Assembly: GCA_024734495.1 (NCBI GenBank)
Contig: JALMQS010000828.1
Span: 1-64,000, forward strand
Source: Forficula auricularia
Taxonomy: Eukaryota > Arthropoda > Insecta > Dermaptera > Forficulidae
DNA length: 64,000 bases
Direction of reading: 5' to 3'
The notes under the pieces are model-generated. The model worked only from the letters and a program-made list of their open reading frames with translations, was not told the origin of the DNA and ran no database searches. Each line of letters starts with the position of its first letter. Positions within the stretch are counted from its first letter, which is position 1. A program made the translations under genes and the position numbers. Of this stretch, positions 22,555 to 34,499 are shown piece after piece.

Positions 22555-24420
22555 ACTCTTTATATTATTCTTAGATCAAACAATATATAAGTTTAAATTG
22601 TCTTTGATCCTATGATCCAAAATAAATTATAACTGATTTACCTATACGAACAAAGTGGTAAAAAGGAATAGATATTTTATTTAGGAATGAGATTACATTT
22701 GATAAATTAATAATAAAGTTTAACATGTATTTTCAATTGCTTTTTATTTTTATTATTAATGATACATTTTGAGTATATTTTGATATTTTGGTTGACTAGC
22801 TAGCCACTGAGGACTTGTGGCTCTAAGCAGGTCAATTAATAAGATTTATTTATATTCGAATAATTAAATAAATAAATAATTCCAATTAAATAATTTGAAT
22901 TTATAATCTTATTTTTTTATTTTTCAATGAGTAATTAGTCAAAATTAAATTTTGAATTTTTTTTTATCATTAATAAAGAGTATTTAATTTACGTTTTAAT
23001 AATTTAACTTTTTCATTGATTGTGTTATTGTTATTAAGCATATGATTGAATTCAGTTAAGGTATTAGTTGGTTTCCACCATATGGGTTTTCTTAGGATTT
23101 TTTGAAATTTTGACAGATTATTATTTAAACACTTCTGCATCGATTGGTGGCAAATTTGTGAACGATATAGTTCCGGAGATATTAAATTCCAAAGATAGAG
23201 TTTTTAAGACTCTTATACATTTACTATACTGGATATTGGAAAATTTACATACTTATTTAATTATAAGTAAGAAACTCTTCTTTACCATTGTTATAAAAAC
23301 TAAACCAACGATGACTTAATAACTAATACATTTTTAGGAAAAATTTAAATTCATAATTTCTTACAGTTTCCTGAGATATTAATGAATAAATAATGAAAAA
23401 TTTCCTTTAAAAACAAGCTCGCAACAACGCATTTATTTAAACTAAAAAAGTGGGCTAACTTTAGCAATTTTTTTTGACGTTTTTTCGCTTCAGCCATTGT
23501 CGCAACGCTTTCAATCGCTTATTAAAGAACTTTTTGTTTTATAAATCTCCTTTTATAATGTACTTTATCTGAAATTTCTGTGATAAAATATATTCAAGTT
23601 CGGACAGCATTGCCATATTTCTCAAACGAGCACAGGATTGGCTAATAGTGGTACACAAACAGCAAAAAGTTTTGGGCTTATGAATTATGAATCTTTTATT
23701 GTCTGTACTATATACTCTAGCATTTACTTTTTGCTAGTATTGTCACGAAACAACTACCTTAATATTGGCTTTATAAGTGATTTGAGCTGATTCATCTTTT
23801 TGACTCCATGATCTCTTGCGTTTCACATTATTTAGACAAATCATTTCTCCGAGATGATATATGTGTGTATGTTTTATTTGCATCAAGCAGAGGACAACCT
23901 CTTTGTTTCTCTTTGTGAATAAAACAACTCTGCTACTCTCGGCAAAACAAAAACTTTTCAATTAAACCATTTTCTCGTCCCAAGTATTAATTCTTTTTAA
24001 AATGGTTTTATTTACTTCGGAAGCTTTAGAAGCAAATCTCTTGGCAAACAACGGAAATGACTTTCCGAAGGACCTAATAAGTATTAATTTGTAGATATGT
24101 GTCTTGACTAATGTCTTTCAATTTGATTCATAATAGGGATTCTTTTCATTCAAAAATAGTTTTTCAATAGAAACTCAATTTCATACAGTTTAATGAGGGA
24201 TCTCCATTATGAGCTGGCAGCATTTTGCATTGCTATATCTTAACTGACACAAATCAAGAATTTCATCTACATTTATTAAAACAATTGTTTATTATTTTTT
24301 TCAGATTCAATTTACTCTGTTTATTACTGATGGCTGCTGTGAAGACTGGTTCTCTCTCTTAAATGCATTGGGTTTCTATTTTCAATTCATCTCTAATTCC
24401 AAAAATTGTGTTTTAAACTT
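22555..24420. repeat. Tandem segmental duplication, unit 2
   Basis: Second copy of the block at 20555-21310, with the TTAA element at 23060-23758 inserted and extra sequence around it. The part corresponding to the small ORF at 21181 is frame-broken here. Confidence 0.6.
23060..23758. mobile_element. TTAA-target MITE, copy 3 (699 bp)
   Basis: Flanked by TTAA at 23056-23059 and 23759-23762. The left end is slightly changed (GGTATTAGTTGG), the right end is AACAACTACC. The interior matches the copies at 9882 and 11437 throughout. Confidence 0.75.
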
Positions 24421-24476
24421 AAGACAAAAGGATATTCCAATCACTTATCATCATTATGCAAAGGTATAGTATATCC

Positions 24477-24500
24477 TATATATATATATATATATATTAT
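24477..24500. repeat. (TA)n microsatellite
   Basis: About 11 TA units next to the position where the paralogous unit carries the foldback element at 21327. Confidence 0.85.
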
Positions 24501-25069
24501 TAAAAGTAAAATCATTTCTGACTTTCCTTCTTACATTATTTTTTGATCAAACTAATATATAAGTTTGAGACATTCTTTAGCAGCATTATGATGACTTCAT
24601 ATATCTAACCTTTTTAGTATAATGATTGAAATTTCTTCAGATAATTAAACTATAATACTTATTGCTGTATAATTATAGAAGTATTTACATAGTTTCAGAG
24701 ATATTTAAGGTTTATAAAATAAACAAGATACCAATTCTGTATAATGAGACAACTAGAAATCCACTTAATGGTTTAATTTTATGCGATTTTCAAAACCGAC
24801 ATCTTATTACTGTACTTTTTAAATGAATGGGACATAAAATATGAAAAAACTAATTTTTTAATTTTTTGACTTAGACCACTTTTATAATTATGGGCACATA
24901 TCTGTCTCAAAGAATGTCATATTATCTAGATTCAAATAAAACAAATTAAAACCCTTACTCTAAAATAATTATAGGAGTAAATCATTTCCATTTTATCTAT
25001 AGATATGTTACAAAAAATGAAGTTACCTATATAATAGATATATTTTTACAGCTAAATTATTATTTTGGC

Positions 25070-25620
25070 TTAGTTATATATATTTTGACTTGGATTATAT
25101 ATTTATTTATTTATTTATCTCAGGGCTCCAGAACTCACCCTCCCACCCCCACTAAATTATTATTTTGGCTTGGATTATATATATTTTTGTTTATGCCTGG
25201 GCCCAGGACTCGCCCCCCCCCCCCCCTAAATTTTTATTTTGACTTGGATTATATATTTCATTTATCTCGGGGCTCAGGACTCCCCCTCCCCATCCTTAAA
25301 ATTTTATTTTGGCTTGGATTATATATCTTTTTGCCCCCATCCTTTAAATTTTTATTTTGGCTTGGATTATATATATTTTGTTTATCTCGGGGCTCAGCAG
25401 AACTCCCCCATCCTTTAGAATTTTATTTTGGCTTGGATTATATATATTTTTGTTTATCTCAGGGCTCCAGGACTCCCATCCTTTAAATTTTATTTTGGCT
25501 TGGATTATATATATTTTTCTTTATCTCGGGGCTCTAGGACTCCCCCCCCCCCCGCTAAATTATTATTTTGGCTTGGATTATATATTTATTTGTCTGGGGC
25601 TGAGGCCGGGATATAATATA
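25070..25620 (+). repeat. Minisatellite, ~70-80-bp unit, about 7 copies
   Basis: Each unit has ATTTTGGCTTGGATTATATA, then TTTATCTCGGGGCTCAGGAC, a C-run and TTTAAATTT. Overlapping ORFs of 62-133 codons here are translations of the repeat (FWLGLYIF), not genes. Confidence 0.9.
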
Positions 25621-25949
25621 TCAGTTTTGGCCGGAATTTTTATTTTCTTTGATAAATAAAGAATATAAAATTTCTATTAGTTTATTGTATTTAGCTTGGT
25701 ACAGAGCATGATTATCTGGCAGGCATTATATGTCTAACATTTTTACTTCTCAATTAATATCTCTCTTATATCTTGAAAGATACCCCAAATTGAGGTGAAA
25801 ATATCTATTTAAAGCTGGCATTCTTGCATGGAAAAATATTAAAAGCACCTTATTGGATGTTTTTCTTGCAGACAGACTTGATAGATATAAAACTGAGGAT
25901 TGAATGGAAACCATGGATAAATTAAAAAGATGGCTTGTGTGTAATTAAT

Positions 25950-26245
25950 TTAATGTTGCTATGAGTTATGTTGAGCCCTTGTAGCTTAGAAAAACTTCCT
26001 TCTTGTCTTATTGAACATTACACCAGGTTCAAAAGGGCTCAACATACCTCACTATAGCATTAAATTATAAGAAAATATATTGGGACCTTTTCTTTTTATA
26101 CCTGAACTCCTTCATCACGGTTCAAATGAAGGAAAATTGTATGCTTCCTTCATTGACCTTTTAAAACCTGAAGAAGGAGAGAGATCGTCATGTCTGTTCA
26201 AAAGTATAAAAGAGAAAAGGTTCCAATAAGTTTTCTTATGTTGGT
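25950..26245. repeat. Two nested inverted repeats
   Basis: GTTGAGCCCTTGTAGC-type sequence at about 25968 mirrors AAAAGGGCTCAACATACC at 26030, and GGGACCTTTTCTTTTTATAC at 26082 mirrors TATAAAAGAGAAAAGGTTCC at 26205. Likely foldback remnants. Confidence 0.55.
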
Positions 26246-26699
26246 AATCATCTTTATATATTTTATATCCTTGGATTGATTGTCTTCCATTCAATCCTCA
26301 GCTGTAAAAGCAACCTTTTTAAATGTAAAATGTCTTCTTTTGACATAATTTTTATTAAATTTCTATCTCTCGAGAAATTAATTTTTTTATCAATAAGAGA
26401 GCCTCATGTGATCCTTAACGCCTCTCACCACCTACAAAGTTTCCTCCTTGCCCATATTTATTTCTATCTTCTTATTTATTTATTTATTTTATTTGCTCTT
26501 TTTAGATTAATCAGTCTTCTATGGAAATGTCCATCTCCTGTGACCTGAGTCCACGCCATCCTACATCATCTGATATCTCTAGGATCTTTTCAGTAATAGT
26601 CTCTCTTATTATGCAATATTGTCCCGTATGACTTTGCCTAGCTAAATTTAAATTTATATCCATCATTTCTTTGAATTTAGCTGAATCTGAATAATTAAA

Positions 26700-26960
26700 A
26701 CCCATCATCAGTTTTCCAATTTTTTAGAAAATAAATATTTGAATTTCGAAGGGATTATACTTATTTCTAGTAGAATATTTTATAAAGATATAGGAAATCA
26801 TAATATCGTCAAAAAAAAACTCGAAAAGTTACTTTTACCCTTGAATTTTAAGAGAAAGTTGGTAAGGGTCCCCCATTATCATATCTGTTTCAATTCTTTT
26901 AGAAAATAAATGGCTGAATTTCGAAGGGATTATACTATTTCTAGTAGAGTATTTCATAAT
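26700..26960. repeat. ~165-bp unit, two copies
   Basis: CATCATCAGTTTTCCAATTTTTTAGAA and GAATTTCGAAGGGATTATAC occur twice here, and both return inverted at 28340-28580. No coding potential. Confidence 0.6.
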
Positions 26961-26984
26961 GATATATGATATTTAATTAATTAA

Positions 26985-27245
26985 TTTATTTTGAGTTAAT
27001 AGAGTAAAGGGTGTGTAGTTTCACAGTGAATGAAATAAAAACTCAAAAGGGGTTTATACAAACTCAATATATTTCGGATTATTAGTCCATCATCAAGAGT
27101 TTACAAGTTAGTATTAACTTGTAAACTTCTGATGAATGATTAATATATGAGTTTGCTATAAACTCGCAGTGCTATTCTGGTGAGCTACACGCCCTTTACT
27201 TTATTAATTACTATGTTTCACTTTAAAACCTACACCATTTTTCCT
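26985..27245. mobile_element. Foldback element with altered hammerhead-like core
   Basis: Arms TAAAGGGTGTGTAG / CTACACGCCCTTTA. The minus strand at 27075-27115 reads ACTC-TTGATGA-T-GGA...TCC-GAAA-TATATT-GAGT: the core with its first C changed to T, so it is probably dead. The right side ends in the family block AAAACCTACACCATTTTTCC. Confidence 0.6.
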
Positions 27246-27879
27246 AAGTAAAAAAATTATCTCTTAGTTAAATTAAAAAAAAAAAAATTATTGCCTGTTT
27301 ATTTGGAAAAATAACTTCAAAGTACTTTTAATCTAAAGTTAATAAAAAAGGTGACTATTTTAATTAATAAAATAAATATTCATATAACGTTTCAGTTTGT
27401 TTTTATTTAAATTAAGTAAATTTCACTACATGGAAAATAATTTATTTGAAAACATTTTTAAAATAATAAAATGTGCAATGAAATTATTTTGTTTTCTTTT
27501 TGTTAATTTGTGGAATGGTCGAATCGAGTTGCCCATCTGAAAAAAACAAGATTGGAATTAATATATTTTTATAAAATAGGAAATAAAATTATATTTTATA
27601 TGACGAATTAGAATTATATTTAAATATTAATTTATTTAAAATTTAATTATATTCTCTAATAATTTTATGTATTTCTTTTACAGATCACTTGCTGATTCAA
27701 TCTCCTGCTTACTGTTCATCTCAGAAAATTTATTATCTTTTGAATATGATAATATTTTGTATGTTTGAATAATAATTGATGTGTATGTATAAAAAAAATG
27801 AATAAATATTTATTAAAAAGAAACCCCTCTTTCATTTCAAAATGCCTAATGAGATCCTTTGAAAGCCAAGCCCCTTCAT

Positions 27880-28120
27880 CACCTCTAACTCCGCCGGCCG
27901 GCTGGCATTCCAGGTTGCCCGGTCGCCCCTTAGCGGCAGGCGGGGAGGAGCTTCTCCCCTGCTCGAGCCGCTTCTCCGCCGGGAATGGGACGGCTCCGCT
28001 GGCTCGGCTGGCCGCTTGGAGGGGACACTGGCTATGTAAATTGTGTTTCGCGCTGGGTGGATGGTTGGGGGTGGATGGGGCCCGGTGGGACCACACCTCA
28101 ACACGTGTGTCCTGGATCAG
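27880..28120. other. GC-rich block of unknown origin
   Basis: About 240 bp of well over 60% GC with many CpG, inside DNA of roughly 25% GC. Three overlapping ORFs (both strands) reach 90-137 codons, but high GC alone would open these frames. I recognise no domain. It could be a CpG-rich regulatory element, a transferred or chimeric sequence, or a GC-rich repeat. Confidence 0.5.
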
Positions 28121-28339
28121 GAGGTCCAAGACAATTGAAAAAATATATTTTATTTTAAATATATCGCTTTTTTATTTATAGTAGTAGTAAATCTGTATAT
28201 AGACTTGTAATTTTTTTCATTTTTATTAGATTTATAGTAGTAGTAAAACTCGACTTAGGTATTTTCATCTATTAAGTAGTAAGTAAGTAAGTAGTAAAAA
28301 AAGCATTTGGACTTTTTTTAATTTTTATCATTTTATTGA

Positions 28340-28580
28340 ATTTATAGTGGGCCCTTATCAACATTATCTTAAAATTAAAGGGTACAACTTTTCGAGTTTC
28401 TTTGACGAAATTATAATTTTCTATATCTTTATAATACTTTCTATACTAGGAATAAGTATAATCCCTTGGAAATTCAAATATTTATTTTCTAAAAAAATTG
28501 GAAAACTGATGATAAGGGGGGGACCCTTTCAACTTTCTCTTAAAATTCAAGGGTACAAAATGAAATAAAGTCGATTTCTC
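28340..28580. repeat. Inverted copy of the 26700 repeat
   Basis: GTATAATCCCTTGGAAATTC and CTAAAAAAATTGGAAAACTGATGAT are the reverse of the 26700-26960 units. The 73-codon ORF here is repeat sequence. Confidence 0.6.
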
Positions 28581-29590
28581 TATGTGTTCAGCAATGGTTA
28601 CCAATAAAAACCGAAACGTCAAAAATCCAATATAGAATGGTTATTCATCAAGTCTTCAGCAAAGGTAACAACGGATAAGAAAACAGTTGCTATGGTTACT
28701 TATAAAAATTCCTCCCAAATTTTTAGCATTTCACAGAGAAAAACCTATCATTCTTAATTAAGCAAGGTTAAATGAGCTATATTAAAACTTTCAAATGAAT
28801 AAATTTTAATGAATTTAAAAAATTAAAAAAGTACTCTCTTACTCTAGAGTAAAAATTACTTTAAAAAATATAATTTTACTAAAAACTTTATTTAACCTTT
28901 TTTGCCTTGGTCCCCAAGGTACTTAATTAGAATATTAAATTTCATCAAAATTGGTTAGTCATTTTCAAGATATTTAAGCAAAAGTACTAATGTTTGTAGG
29001 CCGATATGCTGCAAAAACTAATCACTTCATTTTGTTAAACTAATGGTAGTTTCAATTTCATTTCAATTGGTGTAACGGTGTGGAAAAAATCGTGGGCCAA
29101 AAAAACAGTAAACATCCATACATCCATACATCCATCACTTTAAATGAAAAAATGACACTTTTTGCATTTCATCGACGAGACCCCATGTAATTTTTGGCAA
29201 AACCGTCACGTGTAAAATTCAACCTAAGTGAATACTACAATTTGTGACTTTAATTGAGTTCATGGGTTCCATAGTCTTTACCTGAGGACCCTGTGAAGTC
29301 GCGCTTGCCGCAATATTTTCGCGGCTAGAACCGGGTTAATAGTGGTCCTATGATAATTATTTTTTTTAGATTTTCGAAAATTTCGAAAAAATTTTATTCA
29401 TTATTAAAACCACTTTTTGGTATCGAGTTCTCTTTTTTTTAGTTATTTTGAATTGATTTTTATCGTTAACAGGTGTTTGAAATAAATAATTTGTATTTTA
29501 GTTTGTTGAAGAGAAAGTAGCGAAAAGGCGGCAAGAAGAACTGAAAAAACATGCGTGCTTTTATTTATTTAGAACCACAATCAACCCGGT
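28581..29590. other. No gene recognised
   Basis: AT-rich. A short CATACATC triplicate lies near 29115. A charged, exon-like stretch follows TTTTAG near 29500 but has no good donor. Confidence 0.4.
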
Positions 29591-29594
29591 CTTA

Positions 29595-30180
29595 ATCAAT
29601 TTTTTAATCTTCTGGGAGCCAACTGATTGTATATAGAAAATTTGGTTGAGTTTGGAACAAGGGCCTATATTTTTATTTTGTGACCCCCCACCCCCATTTT
29701 GGACGGTTAGTTTTTGTATTTTTAGACTTCTGGGGGTCCACTGATTATATATACAAAATTTGGTCGAGTTTGCTCAAATGGCCTAGATTTTTAATTTTTA
29801 AACTTCCCTTCAGCCCCCTTAATTTTGGGTCGATATGCAACAAAATCTAATCAGCTCTTAATTTCAATGCACTAAAACTAGGTGTGAAATTTAGTATTGA
29901 TATTCACACCAGTTTTTGAGCTAGCTCGTCCACAAAATTTGGTAACCAACAGACTAACAGACATCTTGACAAAACAATTATTATTATCTCGAAAAATATA
30001 ATTTTTTCGATGTTCACTTATTAGGGCTTTTTTGTAGGCCGAAATGGCCTGGTTTCGCTCAATTTTTTTATTGAAAATAGTTTCAGCCGTTTTTTAGATA
30101 TTTCGAAAAAAATAAATAAAAAACCCACTTTTTCATGCACGATTGCAATACTTGACAATACCCTGTAGGGTACAGTAAAA
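29595..30180 (-). mobile_element. ACTTTACCATACA element, minus-strand copy
   Basis: Reverse-strand units ACAAAATTTGGT(C/T)GAGTTTG at 29640 and 29755, then the TTTTTTCGATGTTCACTTATTAG block and CATGCACGATTGCAATACTTG. Ends CCTGTAGGGTACAGTAAA. Right of it lies a satellite. Confidence 0.65.
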
Positions 30181-30186
30181 ATTAAA

Positions 30187-30770
30187 CATTTAAACCCTCG
30201 AAAAAATCTGAAATGTATACAAAGGGTCCCCCTGTTGTCTCAATCCTTGATTTTTATAGAAAAATAAAATATTAAATCCAAAGATATTTTAATAGATTCT
30301 AATATTTATAAGAATATTTAGAGATAACAAATACTCTATTTGTTTTATTATAAAAAGAAAAAATTAAACTTGTATACCCTAGGTAAAATCTGAAATGTAT
30401 ACAAAGGGTCCCCCCCCCCAATCCTTGATTTTTATAGAAAAATAAAATATTAAATCCAAAGATATTTTAATCGATTCTAATACAAGACTATTTAGAGAGA
30501 ACAAATACTCTATTTGTTTTAATATAAAAAGAAAAAATTAAACTTGTAAACCCTCGAAAAAATCAGAAATGTATACAAAGGGTCCCTCCAATCCTTGATT
30601 TTTATAGAAAAATAAAATATTAAATCCAAAGATATTTTAATCGATTCTAATATAAGACTATTTAGAGAGAACAAATACTCTATTTGTTTTAATATAAAAA
30701 GAAAAATTAAACTTGTAAACCCTCGAAAAAATCAGAAATGTATACAAAGGGTCCCTCCAATCCTTGATTT
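30187..30770 (+). repeat. Satellite of ~175-bp units, first block
   Basis: About 3.5 units of 168-181 bp. Each has AACTTGTAAACCCTCGAAAA, GAAATGTATACAAAGGGTCC, TCCTTGATTTTTATAGAAAA and AATACTCTATTTGTTTTAAT. The array continues at 31584 after an insertion. Confidence 0.9.
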
Positions 30771-31583
30771 CACTGCCCAACAATGAAAATGCTTCGGGCT
30801 CAAAAATAGCTGATTCTTATGTATTTCCACCTGCTGAATTCAAAAATCACCATAAAGATTACCGATTAGCTCTTGTTTTGGAGATATAATCGATCAAAAC
30901 GGTGAAAAAGACCATTTTGACCTATTTTCGAGTTCCGTTAGATATTAAACAACAATATTTGAGATCACAATATTTTGTTGAACTAATAGAAAACAGCTTC
31001 CTCTTGGATTTACAAATTACCACTTGTTTGTAGCTCAATTAGAACTCGAGTTATAACTAAAAAACTAAAACTACGTGATTATAAAGGATAATAAACATTA
31101 ATAAAGTAAAGGGAGTGTAGTTTCAGAGTAAATGAAATAAAACTCAAAGAGGTGTATACAATCTCAATATATTTCGGATTATTAGTCCATCATCAGGAGT
31201 TTACAGGTTAAAAACTAATCTGTAAATTCCTGATGGACTAATAACACTGGGCAACAAAAAAGAGGCAAGCTAAAAACGACGATCTGACGAAGGCACCACA
31301 TAAATCTCTTCAGACACGACCATCTGTGAAGTATTATTCCAGCAATGTAGAACTCTTAGAATGTAACTACAATTTGTAAAAAAATAAAATGCACTTTCAA
31401 TGTTGTTAGCATATGTAATTAAAATGTATCTTTTTCTCTTGATCCGCCACCTACTGTATTTCACAGAAACTAGAGCTAAGAAAAAATTTTCATTGTCATA
31501 TTCGTTTTTCTCAACCCAAAATTGGTAGGAATTGACTCATCAAGTGCCCGAAGTATTTAAAAATTATTTTTTGTTGCCCAGTG
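30771..31583. mobile_element. Composite insertion inside the satellite
   Basis: Interrupts a satellite unit at TTGATTT. The left half (30771-31080) matches 43280-43590 (GGGCTCAAAAATAGCTGATTC). Next come a foldback end and an intact minus-strand core at 31172-31212 (CTC-CTGATGA-T-GGA...TCC-GAAA-TATATT-GAG). The right half 31245-31583 has perfect 17-bp inverted ends CACTGGGCAACAAAAAA. At least three elements are stacked here. Confidence 0.6.
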
Positions 31584-32181
31584 TTTTTATCGAAAAATAA
31601 AATATTAAATCCAAAGATATTTTAATCGATTCTAATATAAGACTATTTGGAGAGAACAAATACTCTATTTGTTTTAATATAAAAAGAAAAAATTAAACTT
31701 GTAAACCCTCTGAAATGTATACAAAAGGTCTCCCCATGTTGTCTCAATCCTTGATTTTTATAGAAAAATAAAATATTAAATTCAAAGATATGTTAATCGA
31801 TTCTAATATAAGACTATTTGGAGAGAACAAATACTCTATTTGTTTTAATATAAAAAGAAAAAATTAAACTTGTAAACCCTCTGAAATGTATACAAAAGGT
31901 CTCCCCATGTTGTCTCAATCCTTGATTTTTATAGAAAAATAAAATATTAAATTCAAAGATATGTTAATCGATTCTAATATAAGACTATTTAGAGAGAACA
32001 AATACTCTATTTGTTTTAATATAAAAAGAAAAAATTAAACTTGTAAACCCTCTGAAATGTATACAAAGGGTCTCCCATGTTGTCTCAATCCTTGATTTTT
32101 ATAGAAAAATAAAATATTAAATTCAAAGATATTTTAATCGATTCTAATATAAGACTATTTGGAGAGAACAAATACTCTATT
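31584..32181 (+). repeat. Satellite of ~175-bp units, second block
   Basis: Continuation of the array with about 3.5 more units. These share a deletion (CCCTCTGAAATG instead of CCCTCGAAAAAATCTG), so this subfamily expanded separately from the first block. Confidence 0.9.
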
Positions 32182-32930
32182 CGCGATCAAAAACAATTCT
32201 CGTTAATATGTTAATTATTCTTTGATATATTAATGAGAAAATTATAAATTTATTTAATTTCATTATTTCAAGTTAGAAATATATAAATTCGGATATTATT
32301 TTCACTTAATATTTGACAAAAATCACCTACATTTGATAGCAAACACCTAGCACACGTGTTAACAGATCTAGCGCGCTGGACTGGGAGATTGAATATATAA
32401 CATCTCAGATTACAAAATCCATTTGGTGATCCATATCAGTGTTTGATATAAAAAGCGTCATGCGGGCTAAACGCGAAATGGTGCTGGATTATAGCTAAAT
32501 GGATCACATCTTTTTTATTCTCTCTTGGTCCAGACTTAAGACTCAGCAGACTCCAATAGCTTCAACCAGCAGTAGTCTCGCGATATATATCTTGTTTAAA
32601 AATGCGATCAAAAACAATTCTCGTTAATATGTTAATTAATCTTTGAAATATTAATGATAAAATTATGAATAGTAAGTAGTTTGAGTGAGTAATTGCTCCA
32701 AAAAAAATATAATATTTATGAGAAAGACTGAAGATGCAGGGTTTTAACTATAAAGGAGAACAAATAAAAGTATATAGATGTGAATTCATTTATATTTATT
32801 TGTACCAAGCAGAGAACAGCCTCTTTTATTGCCTCTTAAAAATCAAATATCCTACTCTTAACAAAATTTTATTCAACTTGGAAATGGAGATACATCAAAC
32901 TCTTGATAATTCGTGCTAGGATTATATATA
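32182..32930. other. Direct repeat of ~65 bp; no gene
   Basis: GCGATCAAAAACAATTCTCG and its AT-rich continuation occur at 32182 and again at about 32604. The 61-codon ORF at 32734-32919 has no motif. Confidence 0.5.
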
Positions 32931-32934
32931 TATA

Positions 32935-33137
32935 GAGGGTGTCTCAGGAGAAGTAGTAAATATTTTAGGAGCTGGTAGCATAGACGAATTGCAATAAAAA
33001 TGTCATATTTTAGGCTACGTAAAGAAATATATAGGTTTCCATTTAAAAAACAGAACTTGAAGTGGATGGCCACATCAGAACAGATTAGCTTATTTAGTTA
33101 TATGACTGTCTCAAGATAAAAAAACTCACCCGGTATA
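32935..33137. mobile_element. Short TIR element (GGGTG ends)
   Basis: Left TATATAGAGGGTGTCTCAGG and right CTCACCCGGTATATA are imperfect inverted ends next to TATATA. The right end with CTGTCTCAAGATAAAAAAAC recurs at 40240-40275. Confidence 0.45.
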
Positions 33138-33425
33138 TAGCTAAAAAATCTCGCTCAAAACTTCTGACAACAAAATTAAACATATATAATAGCATGTTTG
33201 ATATTGGCTTTTTAATTTTTTTGAAAATGATATTGAGGAGATTCTTCCAGTGAGGTTGTATTTTTACAAGGTTTTAAATCAAAATCAAATATATATATAC
33301 ATATACACCTCACTGGAGGTATCTTCTCAATATTAATTTAAAAAAAATTATCAAACATGCTATTATAGATATGTTTAATTTAGTTGTCAGAAGTTTTGAG
33401 CGAGATTTTTTAGCTATATATACAT
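33134..33425. repeat. Foldback, ~120-bp arms
   Basis: TATAGCTAAAAAATCTCGCTC ... TCACTGGAGG is mirrored so that the segment ends GAGCGAGATTTTTTAGCTATA. The centre is AT-rich. No apex core motif. Confidence 0.7.
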
Positions 33426-33555
33426 AATATGTATATATATTATAAAATATATTCTCCCTTTATCAATGAAAAAGTTGGCAAATTCAGTTGGCTTATAAAA
33501 TACATATAAATATATTATACTGCTGGTTATTTTATAAAGCAACTGCATTTTCCCT

Positions 33556-34300
33556 ATTTTTTAACCGACTTCAAAAAAGGAGGAGGTTCACTATTTGACT
33601 GAATTTTTTTTTTTTTGTGCCTATGTTACCTCATATCTCCGCCAATTGTCAACCGATTTTGAAAATTTTTTTTGCATTGGGTCCAGTCTAGCTTCCGATT
33701 GGTCCCATTTTTTTCGATTTTTTTCCATAGGTATTAGACCTTTTTTATTAGGTTTGTTTAGACCTAACCTCTTTGTTTATGAACCGATTTCGATGGTTCT
33801 TTTTTTGTCCGAAAGGGGGTGTCTTAGGGATGGTGTCATATTAATTTGGTCAAGTTCTGATGATATGATCACTATTAATGACATCACTAAAAAGAGAAAA
33901 TAAAAATAATTTTTAAGAAAAAATAAAAACCGACTTCAAAAAATTAAATGCAACAAATAAAATACACTAAAAGGTATAAAATAATTATTATCTTATTTAG
34001 TTACAACTAAACGACGAAATATTAACATGAAATTACTTTTTGAAGTTGGTGCCAAACATATACCTTTTATGAATCGCACTCGACGGTCCTACTTAGTACG
34101 TTTGGCGGGTACGCTCGCTTATAGGTATAGTTTGTTTTGGCACCGACTTCAAAAAGTAATTTCATGTTAATATTTCGTCGTTTAGTTGTAACTAAATAAG
34201 ATAATAATTATTTTATACCTTTTAGTGTATTTTATTTTTTGCATTTAATTTTTGAAGTCGGTTTTTATTTTTTCTTAAAAATTATTCATTGTAATGGAAG
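33556..34300. mobile_element. GACTTC foldback element
   Basis: Begins TTTAACCGACTTCAAAAAAGG. The second half is a palindrome of about 185-bp arms (CGACTTCAAAAAATTAAATG ... TTTAATTTTTGAAGTCGG) around a CGTTTGGCGGGTACGCTCGC centre. Other copies: 1-235, 41705-42660, 44155-44950. The 102-codon ORF at 33595 is repeat sequence. Confidence 0.75.
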
Positions 34301-34499
34301 AAATTCTCCCGAAACGTTTGGAATATTAATAAAATTTTAATTGATGCTTATTAAAAAACTATCATTTACATATACCAAAATTGATTTTAATATCATATCT
34401 TAAAGCTTATATTAATTTGAAAAAAAAACGAAAACCTTATTGAAAATTTTAGTGATTTGATAATTTTATTTTAATATATGTCTATATATTGTTTTAAAT

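Noticed and set aside
25085..25659. Overlapping ORFs of 62-133 codons with FWLGLYIF repeats
   Set aside because: They are translations of a minisatellite in all frames; periodicity is that of the DNA unit and composition is AT/C-run driven.
27716..28181. Long ORFs on both strands in the GC-rich block
   Set aside because: High GC removes stop codons in all frames; no domain or codon signal was recognised.
29500..29560. Exon-like charged stretch (FVEEKVAKRRQEELKKHA) after TTTTAG
   Set aside because: It has no convincing donor, the frame runs on into repeat sequence, and no partner exon is found.
30187..32181. CRISPR-like array
   Set aside because: Repeats are tandem units of about 175 bp without unique spacers, in a eukaryotic context.
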